A stretch of DNA of 20,689 nt from Clostridia bacterium (GCA_900759005.1 CAAEUQ010000070.1:1-20689); one strand, 5' to 3'; positions 1-6,960 are shown, counted from the stretch's first letter. The notes: a model not told the origin generated them from the letters alone. Program-made: numbers and translations.

Positions 1-176
1 GCGAATGCGATTCGGAAGCTCGAATATATTGCTGCGGCGATTGAAGCGAGCAGCGTTCCAAAGCCCGCGTCCGCGTGCGGCACGTAATTCAGCGAGTCAA
101 GTACTGCGTGCGCAATCAGCCATACAGCGATTACGTAGGGAAGACAGCGATCCGTAAATTTGCGAACGATTGCCAT
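1..176 (-). CDS. Hypothetical membrane protein, N-terminal part only
   Basis: The reading frame starts at an ATG (176-174) with a GGAGGG Shine-Dalgarno site seven bases upstream and runs off the left edge, so only about 58 residues are visible. The protein begins MAIVRKFTDRCLPYVIAVW and holds a hydrophobic segment at about residues 12-27 and another at about 41-52, which fits an integral membrane protein. It lies 58 bp downstream of ruvB in the same direction and is probably the last visible gene of that operon. I do not recognise the family from this fragment and assign no function. Confidence 0.6.
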   Translation of the reverse strand, partial: MAIVRKFTDRCLPYVIAVWLIAHAVLDSLNYVPHADAGFGTLLASIAAAIYSSFRIAF

Positions 177-234
177 GCCGACGCCCTCCAAACGGAATTT
201 TCTTCCATTTAGACGTATGTTTACGCAAATAGGT

Positions 235-1275
235 TCACAGATCCATCTTCACCTGATTGGGATTTGCAGCGGGTTTCGGCATTCGAATGCCCATATGATC
301 GTACGCCGCCTGCGTGCAGACGCGACCGCGCGGCGTTCGCATCAGAAAGCCCAGCTGAAGCAGGTATGGCTCGTAAACGTCTTCGATCGTCGCAGCATCC
401 TCGCCGGTGGTCGCCGCCAATGTGTCGAGTCCAACGGGACCGCCCCCGAATTTCTCGATCATCGCGCGCAGCATCGTGCGATCCGTGCGGTCGAGCCCGA
501 GCTCGTCCACCTCCAGCATATCGAGCGCTTCCTGGGCGACGTTTACGTCGATTTTGCCCGTGCCGCGCACTTCGGCGAAATCGCGCACGCGGCGAATGAA
601 GCGATTGGCAATTCGGGGCGTTCCGCGCGAGCGCGACGCGATTTCCAGCGCGCCGTCGTCGTCACATTCGATTTTCAGAATCTTTGCCGAGCGCTTCACG
701 ATGACCGCCAGCTGTTCGGGCGTGTACAATTCGAGCCGGAAGCTGATGCCGAAGCGGTCGCGCAGCGGGGAGGTGAGCATACCGGCGCGCGTTGTTGCGC
801 CGATCAATGTAAATTTCGGCAAATCCAGCCGAATTGAGCGTGCGCTCGGCCCTTTGCCGATCATGATGTCCAGCGCGTAATCCTCCATCGCCGGATAGAG
901 CACCTCCTCTACCGAATGGCTCAGACGGTGAATTTCATCGATGAACAGCACGTCGCCGGCGTTCAGATTTGTAAGAATCGACGCCAAATCCCCGGCGCGC
1001 TCAATCGCGGGGCCGCTTGTTACGCGGATATTGTGACCCATTTCGGAGGCGATGATGCCCGCGAGCGTCGTCTTGCCCAACCCCGGCGGACCGTAAAGCA
1101 GAATGTGATCCAGCGGTTCGCGCCGCGCCGTTGCCGCCTGCATATAGACGCTCAGGCTTTCCTTCAGCTTTTCCTGACCGAAGTAATCGGCAAGCGTCCG
1201 CGGGCGCAGCGATTGCTCCGCGTCCTCATCTTCCTGGCGAAAGCCGGTCGTAATCAGGCGTTCTTCTTCCTGCAC
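235..1275 (-). CDS. ruvB: Holliday junction branch migration DNA helicase RuvB
   Basis: RuvB is the hexameric AAA+ ATPase that, with RuvA, drives branch migration of Holliday junctions in recombinational repair. The sequence shows the Walker A motif GPPGLGKT at about residues 62-69, Walker B with FIDEIHRL at about 112-119, the sensor-1 segment TLIGATTRAG, the sensor-2 region GTPRIANR, and a C-terminal winged-helix part ending GIRMP. Length (346 residues) is normal. I choose the GTG at 1275 because AAAGGAG (1290-1284) lies eight bases upstream of it; an in-frame GTG at 1284 overlaps that site and is unlikely to be used. The stop codon of murJ overlaps the Shine-Dalgarno site, so the two are transcribed together and may be translationally coupled. 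RuvA and RuvC are not in this window, unlike the common ruvAB arrangement. Confidence 0.96.
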   Translation of the reverse strand: MQEEERLITTGFRQEDEDAEQSLRPRTLADYFGQEKLKESLSVYMQAATARREPLDHILLYGPPGLGKTTLAGIIASEMGHNIRVTSGPAIERAGDLASILTNLNAGDVLFIDEIHRLSHSVEEVLYPAMEDYALDIMIGKGPSARSIRLDLPKFTLIGATTRAGMLTSPLRDRFGISFRLELYTPEQLAVIVKRSAKILKIECDDDGALEIASRSRGTPRIANRFIRRVRDFAEVRGTGKIDVNVAQEALDMLEVDELGLDRTDRTMLRAMIEKFGGGPVGLDTLAATTGEDAATIEDVYEPYLLQLGFLMRTPRGRVCTQAAYDHMGIRMPKPAANPNQVKMDL

Positions 1276-1288
1276 GGGTTTCACTCCT

Positions 1289-2827
1289 TTATTGCTTTCT
1301 TCCTGTAAATCTCTTCATTACGCTTCTCAGTGCGCGCACGCGCAGCGCGTACGCGCTTGCGGCATATGCGATCAGCGATACGCCCGCGCAGAGCATCAGG
1401 CGCAGCATGACTTTGATCGTTCCGACCGTATCCGGAATGATCCGGTTCATGACGATGCAGACCACCACGCTGATCGCCGTTGCGGTCAGGATCTTTGCAA
1501 GCTCAATCGCCGTGCGCTTCAGCCTGATCCGCCCGAAACGCTTGCGAAGCAGGATGATCATCGCCGCCGTTCCGCAATAGCCCGCGATCGACGTTGCGAA
1601 CGCCAGACCGTTCGCGCCCATCACCGCGCGCAGGATGAAATTCAGAACGACGTTGATCGCGACCACCATGCACGACACGCGGAACGGCGTTTTCGTGTCC
1701 TTCAGCGCGTGGAACATACGGCTCAGAAAATCGCGCATTCCGAATGCCGGAAGACCGACGATATAGAACAGCAGAATGCCCGCCGTGACGTTTACGTCTT
1801 CAAGCGTAAATTTGCCGCGCATATACGCGAACTTGATCACATCCACGCTCAGCACCGCGCCGATACCGACGATCGGCAGAACGAACATCAGAAGCGTCGT
1901 CGCGCTCTTTTTGAACATCTTCAGCGCGCCACGTTCGTTGTTTTCGGCAACCTTCACGCTCATTTTCGAGAACATGATCGTCGTCAGTGGTACGATCAGG
2001 ATACCCTGCAAGAACGTAATCAGCCGGTATGCGCTTGTCATCGAGGTCAGCGTGCCCTCCGGAAGACCGGATGCGAGCGCGTGGTCGATCATGTGGTTCA
2101 GCTCGCTTACGCCCATCGAGAGCATCGCCGGCAGCGAGAGCTTTGCGAGCGTCTTAAAGCGCTCGTTGCGCAGATTTAGCTCCGGCGTGTAGCGGAACCA
2201 TCCATTGAGGAATGGGATCAGGATCAAAAGCTGCAGAATATTCGCCGCAAATACGCCCCACGCGACCGCGCGAATGCCAAACCTGCCCGAAAATGCGACC
2301 GACGCGACGATTACGCACAGGCTCAGCGGAAAGCCGGTCAGCTGCGCCGCAATGTACTTTTCCATCGCGTTGAGCATATTCGAAACCGCGATCGAGGCGA
2401 CGTTGAATACCAGCGCCAACACCATGATACGCGTCAGCTCCGCTGTCAGCGCGATTTTCTCGGCGGGGAAGCCGTGGTACACCAGCTTCACCAGCGGCTC
2501 CGCCAGCGCGAACATGACCGCGCTCACGATCAGCGCGAGCAGCGCGAACAGGTTGATCGCGTTGCTCGCGAAGCGATTGGAATGCTTCAGGGTGTATTTG
2601 CTGCGTTCCGAAACGTACATCGGAATCAACGTTGCCGAAATGCACGAATTGAACAGAAGCACCGGCAGATAGAACAGGCTGTACGCCGAGACATACGCGT
2701 CGTTTTCCATCGTTCGCCCGAAATAGGCGGTCGTGACCATATCGCGGCCGAAGCCGATCGCTTTGCTCAGAATGATTACCAGAGTGACCAGCATGGTACT
2801 GTGCAGCACTTTTTCCTTGCGCGACAA
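1289..2827 (-). CDS. murJ: Lipid II flippase MurJ (MviN family)
   Basis: MurJ moves lipid-linked peptidoglycan precursor (lipid II) across the cytoplasmic membrane. The 512-residue protein is almost entirely hydrophobic, in line with the 14 membrane helices of this MOP-superfamily group. The N-terminus carries the family pattern of a helix followed by KAIGFGRDMVTTAYFG, matching the conserved G-x-x-R-D-x-x-x-A-x-x-F-G region; later segments such as MRDFLSRMFHALKDTKTP match the conserved loop containing R-x-F-(Y/H)-A-x-x-D-T-x-T-P. The start is the TTG at 2827, with GGAGGG seven bases upstream; a nearby ATG at 2834 is in another frame. The gene ends just before ruvB, and the 81 bp upstream separates it from the sigma-like gene and holds its own candidate promoter. 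Confidence 0.93.
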   Translation of the reverse strand: MSRKEKVLHSTMLVTLVIILSKAIGFGRDMVTTAYFGRTMENDAYVSAYSLFYLPVLLFNSCISATLIPMYVSERSKYTLKHSNRFASNAINLFALLALIVSAVMFALAEPLVKLVYHGFPAEKIALTAELTRIMVLALVFNVASIAVSNMLNAMEKYIAAQLTGFPLSLCVIVASVAFSGRFGIRAVAWGVFAANILQLLILIPFLNGWFRYTPELNLRNERFKTLAKLSLPAMLSMGVSELNHMIDHALASGLPEGTLTSMTSAYRLITFLQGILIVPLTTIMFSKMSVKVAENNERGALKMFKKSATTLLMFVLPIVGIGAVLSVDVIKFAYMRGKFTLEDVNVTAGILLFYIVGLPAFGMRDFLSRMFHALKDTKTPFRVSCMVVAINVVLNFILRAVMGANGLAFATSIAGYCGTAAMIILLRKRFGRIRLKRTAIELAKILTATAISVVVCIVMNRIIPDTVGTIKVMLRLMLCAGVSLIAYAASAYALRVRALRSVMKRFTGRKQ

Positions 2828-2856
2828 ATCTCATCCCTCCGATCCATGCTGGTTTT

Positions 2857-2883
2857 ACTATATCACAATATGGTTAAAAACAA
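2857..2883 (-). promoter_or_regulatory. Candidate promoter of murJ-ruvB
   Basis: Read on the minus strand, an extended -10 element TGA-TATAGT (2865-2857) lies about 30 bp upstream of the murJ TTG start. The best -35 candidate, TTGTTT at 2883-2878, is weak and only 15 bases away, so recognition would depend mainly on the extended -10. The ten bases ATTGTGATAT across this -10 also occur at the -10 of the sigma-like gene promoter. Confidence 0.45.
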
Positions 2884-2908
2884 TACCCCTTCGCGAGAAA
2901 AAAACGAT

Positions 2909-3328
2909 TCAGCCCGCGCGATCGCAGCCGAGCATTCGCTTCAGCGCCTGATTGTGGAGACGGCGTGGGATCTGCTCGTCGTATTCGCCGATTTTGAACG
3001 CGATTTGCTGCCACGTAAGCCCGTCTAAATACCTCAGCGAGAAAATCAGCCGCAGCCGCGCGTTCGGAATGTCGTCGATGAATGCGTAAAGTCTGCCGAG
3101 CTCCTCCATACGCTCCAGACGCCGCGCGTCCATTTTTGCCCGCAGCGCTTCCGCTTTGGCGGCGATTGCGCTTTCCGTTTCCGCGCGCGGGTGGGGAAGC
3201 CCCGAGATTCGCCCGCGGCATCCGCGCGCCTCCCATTCCAGCGCTGCAATCCGTTGGGAAAGATCGTCGATTTCACGCTTCAGTGCCGTTACCTGACTCA
3301 GCCATTCTACCATGTCCTTGAATTCCAT
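2909..3328 (-). CDS. Phage-type sigma-70 region 4-like DNA-binding protein (DUF1492-like)
   Basis: This 139-residue protein has a charged helical first half (about residues 8-80) that looks like a coiled coil. A sigma-region-4-like helix-turn-helix follows: a segment LRLIFSLRYLDGLTWQQIA at about 90-109, then a second helix ending HNQALKRML. The layout resembles the DUF1492/ArpU-type regulators of Gram-positive prophages, some of which switch on late genes. The ATG at 3328 has only a GGGGGG stretch six bases upstream as a ribosome site, which is unusual in this window. It is transcribed from a strong promoter divergent from the S24 repressor and lies upstream of murJ and ruvB. No structural, integrase or packaging genes accompany it, so it may be a prophage remnant or an adopted regulator. 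The fold assignment is fairly firm; the target is unknown. Confidence 0.72.
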   Translation of the reverse strand: MEFKDMVEWLSQVTALKREIDDLSQRIAALEWEARGCRGRISGLPHPRAETESAIAAKAEALRAKMDARRLERMEELGRLYAFIDDIPNARLRLIFSLRYLDGLTWQQIAFKIGEYDEQIPRRLHNQALKRMLGCDRAG

Positions 3329-3353
3329 TGATTACCCCCCAATGATTTATTCA

Positions 3354-3367
3354 ACCGCAAATGCGGT
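3354..3367. promoter_or_regulatory. Inverted repeat in the leader of the sigma-like gene, possible operator
   Basis: The sequence ACCGCA-AA-TGCGGT is a perfect inverted repeat with six-base arms. It lies in the untranslated leader of the sigma-like gene, 26 bp upstream of its ATG. It shares ACCG/CGGT half-sites with the repeat at 3377-3400 but with two bases more between them. It could be an operator or a small RNA hairpin; the sequence does not decide. Confidence 0.5.
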
Positions 3368-3376
3368 ATTCATTTG

Positions 3377-3400
3377 AAATTAACCGAAAACGGTTAATTT
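3377..3400. promoter_or_regulatory. Perfect 10-bp-arm inverted repeat at the leftward start site, probable operator
   Basis: The arms AAATTAACCG and CGGTTAATTT are perfectly complementary around AAAA. The element begins two bases downstream of the leftward -10 box (3407-3402) and covers the expected transcription start, so a bound protein would block transcription of the sigma-like gene. The S24 repressor encoded divergently is the natural candidate ligand. In RNA it could also fold into a ten-pair hairpin with an AAAA loop. Confidence 0.68.
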
Positions 3401-3401
3401 A

Positions 3402-3430
3402 ATCATATCACAATCAAATGGTATAGTCAA
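3402..3430 (-). promoter_or_regulatory. Strong leftward promoter of the sigma-like gene
   Basis: On the minus strand, TTGACT (3430-3425) and TATGAT (3407-3402) are separated by 17 bases, and TGA directly before the -10 forms an extended -10 element. This is close to the vegetative sigma-A consensus. The start site should fall near 3395, inside the large inverted repeat at 3377-3400. Confidence 0.8.
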
Positions 3431-3433
3431 TAG

Positions 3434-3456
3434 AACACAATGCTAAAAATTGTGTT
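3434..3456. promoter_or_regulatory. Inverted repeat between the two divergent -35 boxes, probable operator
   Basis: The arms AACACAAT (3434-3441) and ATTGTGTT (3449-3456) are perfect complements with a seven-base spacer. The element sits exactly between the leftward -35 (3425-3430) and the rightward -35 (3462-3467), so a bound dimer could touch both promoters. The half-site ATTGTG recurs at the leftward -10 and at the murJ promoter. Confidence 0.62.
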
Positions 3457-3461
3457 GCCGG

Positions 3462-3490
3462 TTGCGGGAATGAAAAAATCATGGTAAAAT
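3462..3490 (+). promoter_or_regulatory. Rightward promoter of the S24 repressor gene
   Basis: TTGCGG (3462-3467) and TAAAAT (3485-3490) are separated by exactly 17 bases. The start site would fall near 3497, which leaves a leader of about 15 bases before the ATG at 3512. This argues against the in-frame ATG at 3491, which directly follows the -10 box. Confidence 0.65.
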
Positions 3491-3511
3491 ATGATCAAAG
3501 GGGTGAACAGT

Positions 3512-4156
3512 ATGGATTTGCGCCAACGTCTGCTGCGGCTGAAGGCGGAAAACGGGCTGACGACGGAAGCACTGTCGGAGCGCTCGGGCATACCGAAGGG
3601 AACGATTAACAAGCTGCTCAACGGCGAGACGCGCAATCCGACGGGGCAGACGCTGCGCAGACTGGCACAGGCGCTGAACTGTCCGCTGGAAACGCTTTAT
3701 GGCGAGACGAGCGCCAGGCGTGCGGCGCGGCTGCGGGAGGACGCGCTGGAAGAGACGGAAATCGTGCCCATATGCAAGCGGAGAATTCCGGTACTGGGCG
3801 AAATTGCGGCAGGAAAGCCGATTCAGTGTGCGGAGGAGACGGAGGTCTACGCGCCGATTGCCGGAGAGGAAAAATGCGATTTCGCGCTGCGCGTGCACGG
3901 AGACAGCATGATCGGCGCGCGCATTCAGGATGGCGACCTCGTATTCATTCGCGCGCAGGAAGATGTGCTCGACGGGCAGATCGCCGCTGTAGTGATCGAC
4001 GGAGAGGCGACGCTCAAGCGCGTATACCATATTCCGAACGGCGTGCGCCTCGTGAGCGAAAACGCAAAGTATGCGCCGATGGTGTTTTCCTATCCGGCGC
4101 AGGATTCCATTCGCATATTGGGACTGGCAATCGCGTTCAGCGGCGCGATTGTGTGA
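3512..4156 (+). CDS. XRE/Cro-type repressor with S24 (LexA/CI-like) self-cleavage domain
   Basis: This 214-residue protein resembles phage CI-type repressors. Residues 1-62 form an XRE helix-turn-helix (LTTEALSERSGIPKGTINKL, then a second helix pair). A linker follows, then an S24 peptidase domain from about residue 90. The expected self-cleavage bond is the Ala100-Gly101 in GEIAAGKP; the catalytic serine is Ser132 in HGDSMIGARIQDGDLV and the lysine Lys169 in ATLKRVY. The Ser-Lys distance of 37 equals that of E. coli LexA. The ATG at 3512 has AAGGGGTG about seven bases upstream; an ATG at 3491 has no ribosome site and abuts the -10 box. Members of this family dissociate from DNA after RecA-stimulated cleavage, so the divergent gene is probably damage-inducible; that part is inference. 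LexA itself has a different, winged helix-turn-helix, so I do not call this lexA. Confidence 0.9.
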   Translation: MDLRQRLLRLKAENGLTTEALSERSGIPKGTINKLLNGETRNPTGQTLRRLAQALNCPLETLYGETSARRAARLREDALEETEIVPICKRRIPVLGEIAAGKPIQCAEETEVYAPIAGEEKCDFALRVHGDSMIGARIQDGDLVFIRAQEDVLDGQIAAVVIDGEATLKRVYHIPNGVRLVSENAKYAPMVFSYPAQDSIRILGLAIAFSGAIV

Positions 4157-4161
4157 ATATG

Positions 4162-4195
4162 AAAAAGGCGCGGCTTTCGACGGCTGCGCCTTTTT
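4162..4195. terminator. Bidirectional intrinsic terminator after the S24 repressor gene
   Basis: The ten-base arms AAAAAGGCGC (4162-4171) and GCGCCTTTTT (4186-4195) pair perfectly, and each strand ends with a run of five T. It begins six bases after the repressor stop codon. It also marks the edge of the decayed gene on the opposite strand. Confidence 0.88.
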
Positions 4196-4515
4196 GTTTG
4201 ATAAAAAACGTACATTTCCGGACGGCAGGAGGGAAAAAGCAGGTCGTGTGCGCATACATCGTCTGAAACGATTCGGAACATCGGGCGGTACAGGTTCGTA
4301 TAGAGCAGATCGCCCACGTTCAGCTTCAGAGATTCATGACAGTCCAGCGCGACCGATGGGGAAAGAAACCCGCCGCCGTTTGCGGTGCAAACGGCAAAAA
4401 ATCCGCGACCTGCCCGCCTTCCAGATCCGTAACGGTGTTGCGCTGTCCTTTTTTGCACGTCTATTCTTTTTCCATGGCAGACGGGAATGCAATATTCCTC
4501 TTTCCGAATACAGTT
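4196..4515 (-). pseudogene. Decayed 5' half of a DUF1989 (urea carboxylase-associated) gene
   Basis: Translated on the minus strand with two one-base corrections, this stretch gives a recognisable DUF1989 protein: EEYCIPVCHGKRIDVQK, then GQRNTVTDLEGGQVADF, then FAVCTAN, NVGDLLYTNLYRPMFRIVSD and HDLLFPSCRPEMY. The middle block is out of frame with both flanks. The breaks lie in two six-base homopolymers: a T run at 4449-4454 (one base too many) and an A run at 4396-4401 (one base too few), so they compensate and the overall frame stays open. The C-terminal half of the family (about 200 residues in full) is missing; similarity ends next to the terminator. No clear start codon with a ribosome site is visible; an ATT preceded by GAGGGG could be a damaged start. 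Family members occur near urea and amino-acid metabolism genes, none of which is here. Confidence 0.68.
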
Positions 4516-4521
4516 AAGTCC

Positions 4522-4541
4522 CCTCGCAAGTGGATGCGAGG
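4522..4541 (-). terminator. Hairpin downstream of the ABC permease gene, possible terminator
   Basis: CCTCGCA (4522-4528) and TGCGAGG (4535-4541) pair perfectly around a six-base loop, 11 bp beyond the permease stop codon. No T run follows on the minus strand, so it is a weak intrinsic terminator at best and may only protect the RNA end. Confidence 0.35.
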
Positions 4542-4552
4542 AGACTGTTCGT

Positions 4553-6151
4553 TTACAGCTCCGCAAACGCCTTCGCGCCGCGGGTTTTCAGCCATCTGTA
4601 CAACAGAACAGCCGGAATCAGCGCGACGAGCGTCGCGATCAGCATATATGCGCTGCCGCTCATTTTGCCGGCGGCGAGGAACCACAGCCCGCCGAATGCG
4701 ATCGACAAAAGCCAACTGCCGAACAGCGCAATGAATACGCCCAGCGACTGCTTTACCGGCATCAGCTCGTTTGTCCAGTTTACGTTTGCGGTCTTCAGAC
4801 CGACCGACAGACCGATCAGCGCAGTCAGCACGCAGAACACAATCGGGAATACGACGATCATTGCGCGTTCCGGCGCATTTCCGGGACAGAGAATCGCCGC
4901 GGACACGCCGCACAGCGCCACGCCCGGCAGCGTAATGATCAGCTGAACGCGAAGCTTTGCGCGCAGCGACGTCCACGCGGACACGGGCAGCGACTGTGCG
5001 AGCCACAGATTTTTGCCCTCAAGCGAAACGCTCGGCGCGGCGCAATCGTTCATGCTTGCAACCAGGCAAATCGCCGCGGCAAGCAGGATTGGCAATGCGC
5101 TCGCATCGCCGCCGAACATCATTTTTACGGCGTCGATCAGCGCGCTGCCCTTTAAGATCATCGCGATTGCGGCAATTGGGAGGAAGAGCGCACTCAGACC
5201 GCAGTTTAGCATATAATTCGGGCTGGAGGTAAAGCGCCTGAATTCCTTTGAAAGCATCGCGCCCGAAACCGAGCGCAGTTTTGCGCGCTTTTCGTGATAC
5301 ACAGCTTTGTCCGTTTTTCCGGTCGCGGTGGCGATGGAAAGGAAGCTCTTTTCCAGCGCCAGCGACGTGACGACGAACAGAATCAGCGTAAACGCGCTCA
5401 GAAGCGCCATCGAGCCCCAATCGCCCGTTGCCGCATTGCCGAATACGTACAGCGGCTGGAAATTTGCGCGAATCGCCGTTCCGTAAACGGCGGCGTTCGC
5501 AACCAGATCGGCGATCATTTCCTGCGCTTTGTAATAGAAGAAATAATACAGACCGATGCACGCGAGCGAGATGAATACGGTAATAAAGCTCCGGTTCTTG
5601 AGCTTTAAGCTGATTTTCGCGACGACCCAGCCGAGCGCGCACGAAAGCACCATTACGAACAGCGAAATCATGAATACATATACAATTCCGCCGATCAGCG
5701 CCGAAACCGTAAACGGCGCGACGCACAGATACACGATCACCGCCGGCAGGCTCACGACCGCGGAATACATCAGCCCCATCAGGTAAACGCTCGTCAGCCG
5801 CGCCGTCATGATCGTGCGCACCGGAATCGGCAGCGACAGCAGAAAATCGTTGTCCTTGGAAAGGTACAGGCCGGAATAGGTGTTGAATACGCTGCCGAAT
5901 GCGCCCAGGAATATGGAAAGCAGCCCGAACAGCATGAAATATATCCAGCTCATGCCCAATTCGCTCAGCGGTGCGCAGCTCGCCGCCGCCAGCCCTGCAA
6001 ACATTCCGCCGAGCACGACCACCATCAGAATGCCGAACAGGATGAATGAAAACAGAATCTTTCCCTTCGAGCGGCTGCGGTTTTTCTTCGTATCGTAAAG
6101 ATACATCCGGAAAATCTCCATCAGCTGCTTCTTGATCAGCGTTTTCAGCAT
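4553..6151 (-). CDS. ABC transporter permease subunit, about 12 membrane helices
   Basis: This 532-residue protein is the membrane partner of the ATPase encoded directly upstream. After a short basic N-terminus (MLKTLIKKQLMEIFRMYLYD, then KKNRSRSKGK) it shows about a dozen hydrophobic segments in two clusters. They are separated by a hydrophilic stretch near residues 275-310 that contains KTDKAVYHEKRAKLR. Such large one-piece permeases belong to putative export-type ABC systems of Bacillota. The start is the ATG at 6151, with GGAGGG six bases upstream; the frame stays open further upstream but only as the shadow of the ATPase gene. The start overlaps the end of the ATPase gene by seven bases, which implies translational coupling. 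The substrate cannot be read from the sequence, and no substrate-binding protein or two-component system lies nearby. Confidence 0.85.
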   Translation of the reverse strand: MLKTLIKKQLMEIFRMYLYDTKKNRSRSKGKILFSFILFGILMVVVLGGMFAGLAAASCAPLSELGMSWIYFMLFGLLSIFLGAFGSVFNTYSGLYLSKDNDFLLSLPIPVRTIMTARLTSVYLMGLMYSAVVSLPAVIVYLCVAPFTVSALIGGIVYVFMISLFVMVLSCALGWVVAKISLKLKNRSFITVFISLACIGLYYFFYYKAQEMIADLVANAAVYGTAIRANFQPLYVFGNAATGDWGSMALLSAFTLILFVVTSLALEKSFLSIATATGKTDKAVYHEKRAKLRSVSGAMLSKEFRRFTSSPNYMLNCGLSALFLPIAAIAMILKGSALIDAVKMMFGGDASALPILLAAAICLVASMNDCAAPSVSLEGKNLWLAQSLPVSAWTSLRAKLRVQLIITLPGVALCGVSAAILCPGNAPERAMIVVFPIVFCVLTALIGLSVGLKTANVNWTNELMPVKQSLGVFIALFGSWLLSIAFGGLWFLAAGKMSGSAYMLIATLVALIPAVLLYRWLKTRGAKAFAEL

Positions 6152-6858
6152 TCTTCTCCCTCCAGTTCGAGGAAAACTTCCTCGAGGCTGTCGTCGCCGC
6201 GCACGTCTTCCATCGTGCCGGAGCGAATCAGCTTGCCGCCCTTGATGATTGCGACCTTGTCGCAAAGCTTTTCGGCAACCTCCAGAACGTGCGTCGAGAA
6301 AAAGATTGCGCCGCCCTGATCGCAAAGCTCGCGCATCATGCCCTTCAGGATGTGCGAAGCCTTCGGGTCGAGACCTACGAACGGCTCGTCCATCAGAATC
6401 AGCTTCGGGGCGTGAATCCACGCCGAAATGATCGCCAGCTTCTGCTTCATGCCGTGCGAATACGTCGCAATCGGCTGCGCGAGGTCGTTCGTCAGCTCGA
6501 AAAGATCGGCGTATTTGCGAATCCGCTCCGCGCGCGCGTCAGAATCGACCTTGAATACGTCCGCGATGAAATTCAGAAACTGAATGCCCGTCATGAATTC
6601 GTAGAGATCGGGATTGTCCGGAATGTAAGCGAGCGACTCCTTGCACTTCAGCGGGTTTTTCTTTACCGATACGCCGCCGATTTCGATTTCGCCCTCGTCG
6701 AACTTGAGGATGCCCGCCACAGATTTCAGCGTCGTGGTCTTGCCCGCGCCGTTGTGACCGATGAAGCCGTAAATTTCGCCGGATTCGATTGTAAGGCTCA
6801 GATCGTCAACCGCCTTCTTATCGCCGTAGACCTTCGTCAAATGTTCAATCTTCAGCAT
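6145..6858 (-). CDS. ABC transporter ATP-binding subunit
   Basis: This 237-residue nucleotide-binding protein energises the adjacent permease. It contains Walker A GHNGAGKTTT at about residues 34-43, the Q-loop region replaced by YIPDNPDLYEFMT, the signature motif as SHGMKQKL rather than LSGGQ, Walker B LILMDEPFVGLDP, and the switch histidine in FFSTHVLEV. The SHGMKQ form is common among export-type ATPases of the ABC-2/EcsA-like group. The ATG at 6858 follows the ribosome site AAGGAGAAGG. It is the first gene of a two-gene operon with its own near-consensus promoter. Substrate unknown. Confidence 0.93.
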   Translation of the reverse strand: MLKIEHLTKVYGDKKAVDDLSLTIESGEIYGFIGHNGAGKTTTLKSVAGILKFDEGEIEIGGVSVKKNPLKCKESLAYIPDNPDLYEFMTGIQFLNFIADVFKVDSDARAERIRKYADLFELTNDLAQPIATYSHGMKQKLAIISAWIHAPKLILMDEPFVGLDPKASHILKGMMRELCDQGGAIFFSTHVLEVAEKLCDKVAIIKGGKLIRSGTMEDVRGDDSLEEVFLELEGEEC

Positions 6859-6925
6859 TTTCCTTCTCCTTCAATGTTCAAATCTGCGAATAACAGATGT
6901 ATTGCAACGCATGTTTCGGAACAGG

Positions 6926-6954
6926 ATTATACAGGCAAATCCCTAAGAAGTCAA
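6926..6954 (-). promoter_or_regulatory. Near-consensus promoter of the ABC transporter operon
   Basis: On the minus strand TTGACT (6954-6949) and TATAAT (6931-6926) are separated by 17 bases. The start site should lie near 6919, which gives a leader of about 60 bases before the ATPase gene. The leader contains a short ATCTG/CAGAT inverted repeat of unknown meaning. Confidence 0.87.
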
Positions 6955-6960
6955 TAAGCA

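Noticed and set aside
2895..2911. T-rich tract after the sigma-like gene as an intrinsic terminator
   Set aside because: A run of seven T follows the stop on the minus strand, but I could not find a stable stem of more than four pairs ahead of it.
3491..3511. Earlier ATG for the S24 repressor
   Set aside because: It directly follows the -10 box and has no Shine-Dalgarno site; the ATG at 3512 has AAGGGGTG at good spacing.
3512..4156. Calling the S24 repressor LexA
   Set aside because: The catalytic domain fits, but the DNA-binding part is an XRE/Cro-type helix-turn-helix, not the winged helix of LexA.
2909..4156. A complete prophage or mobile element around the switch
   Set aside because: No integrase, attachment repeats, structural or replication genes are present, and the flanks are housekeeping genes.
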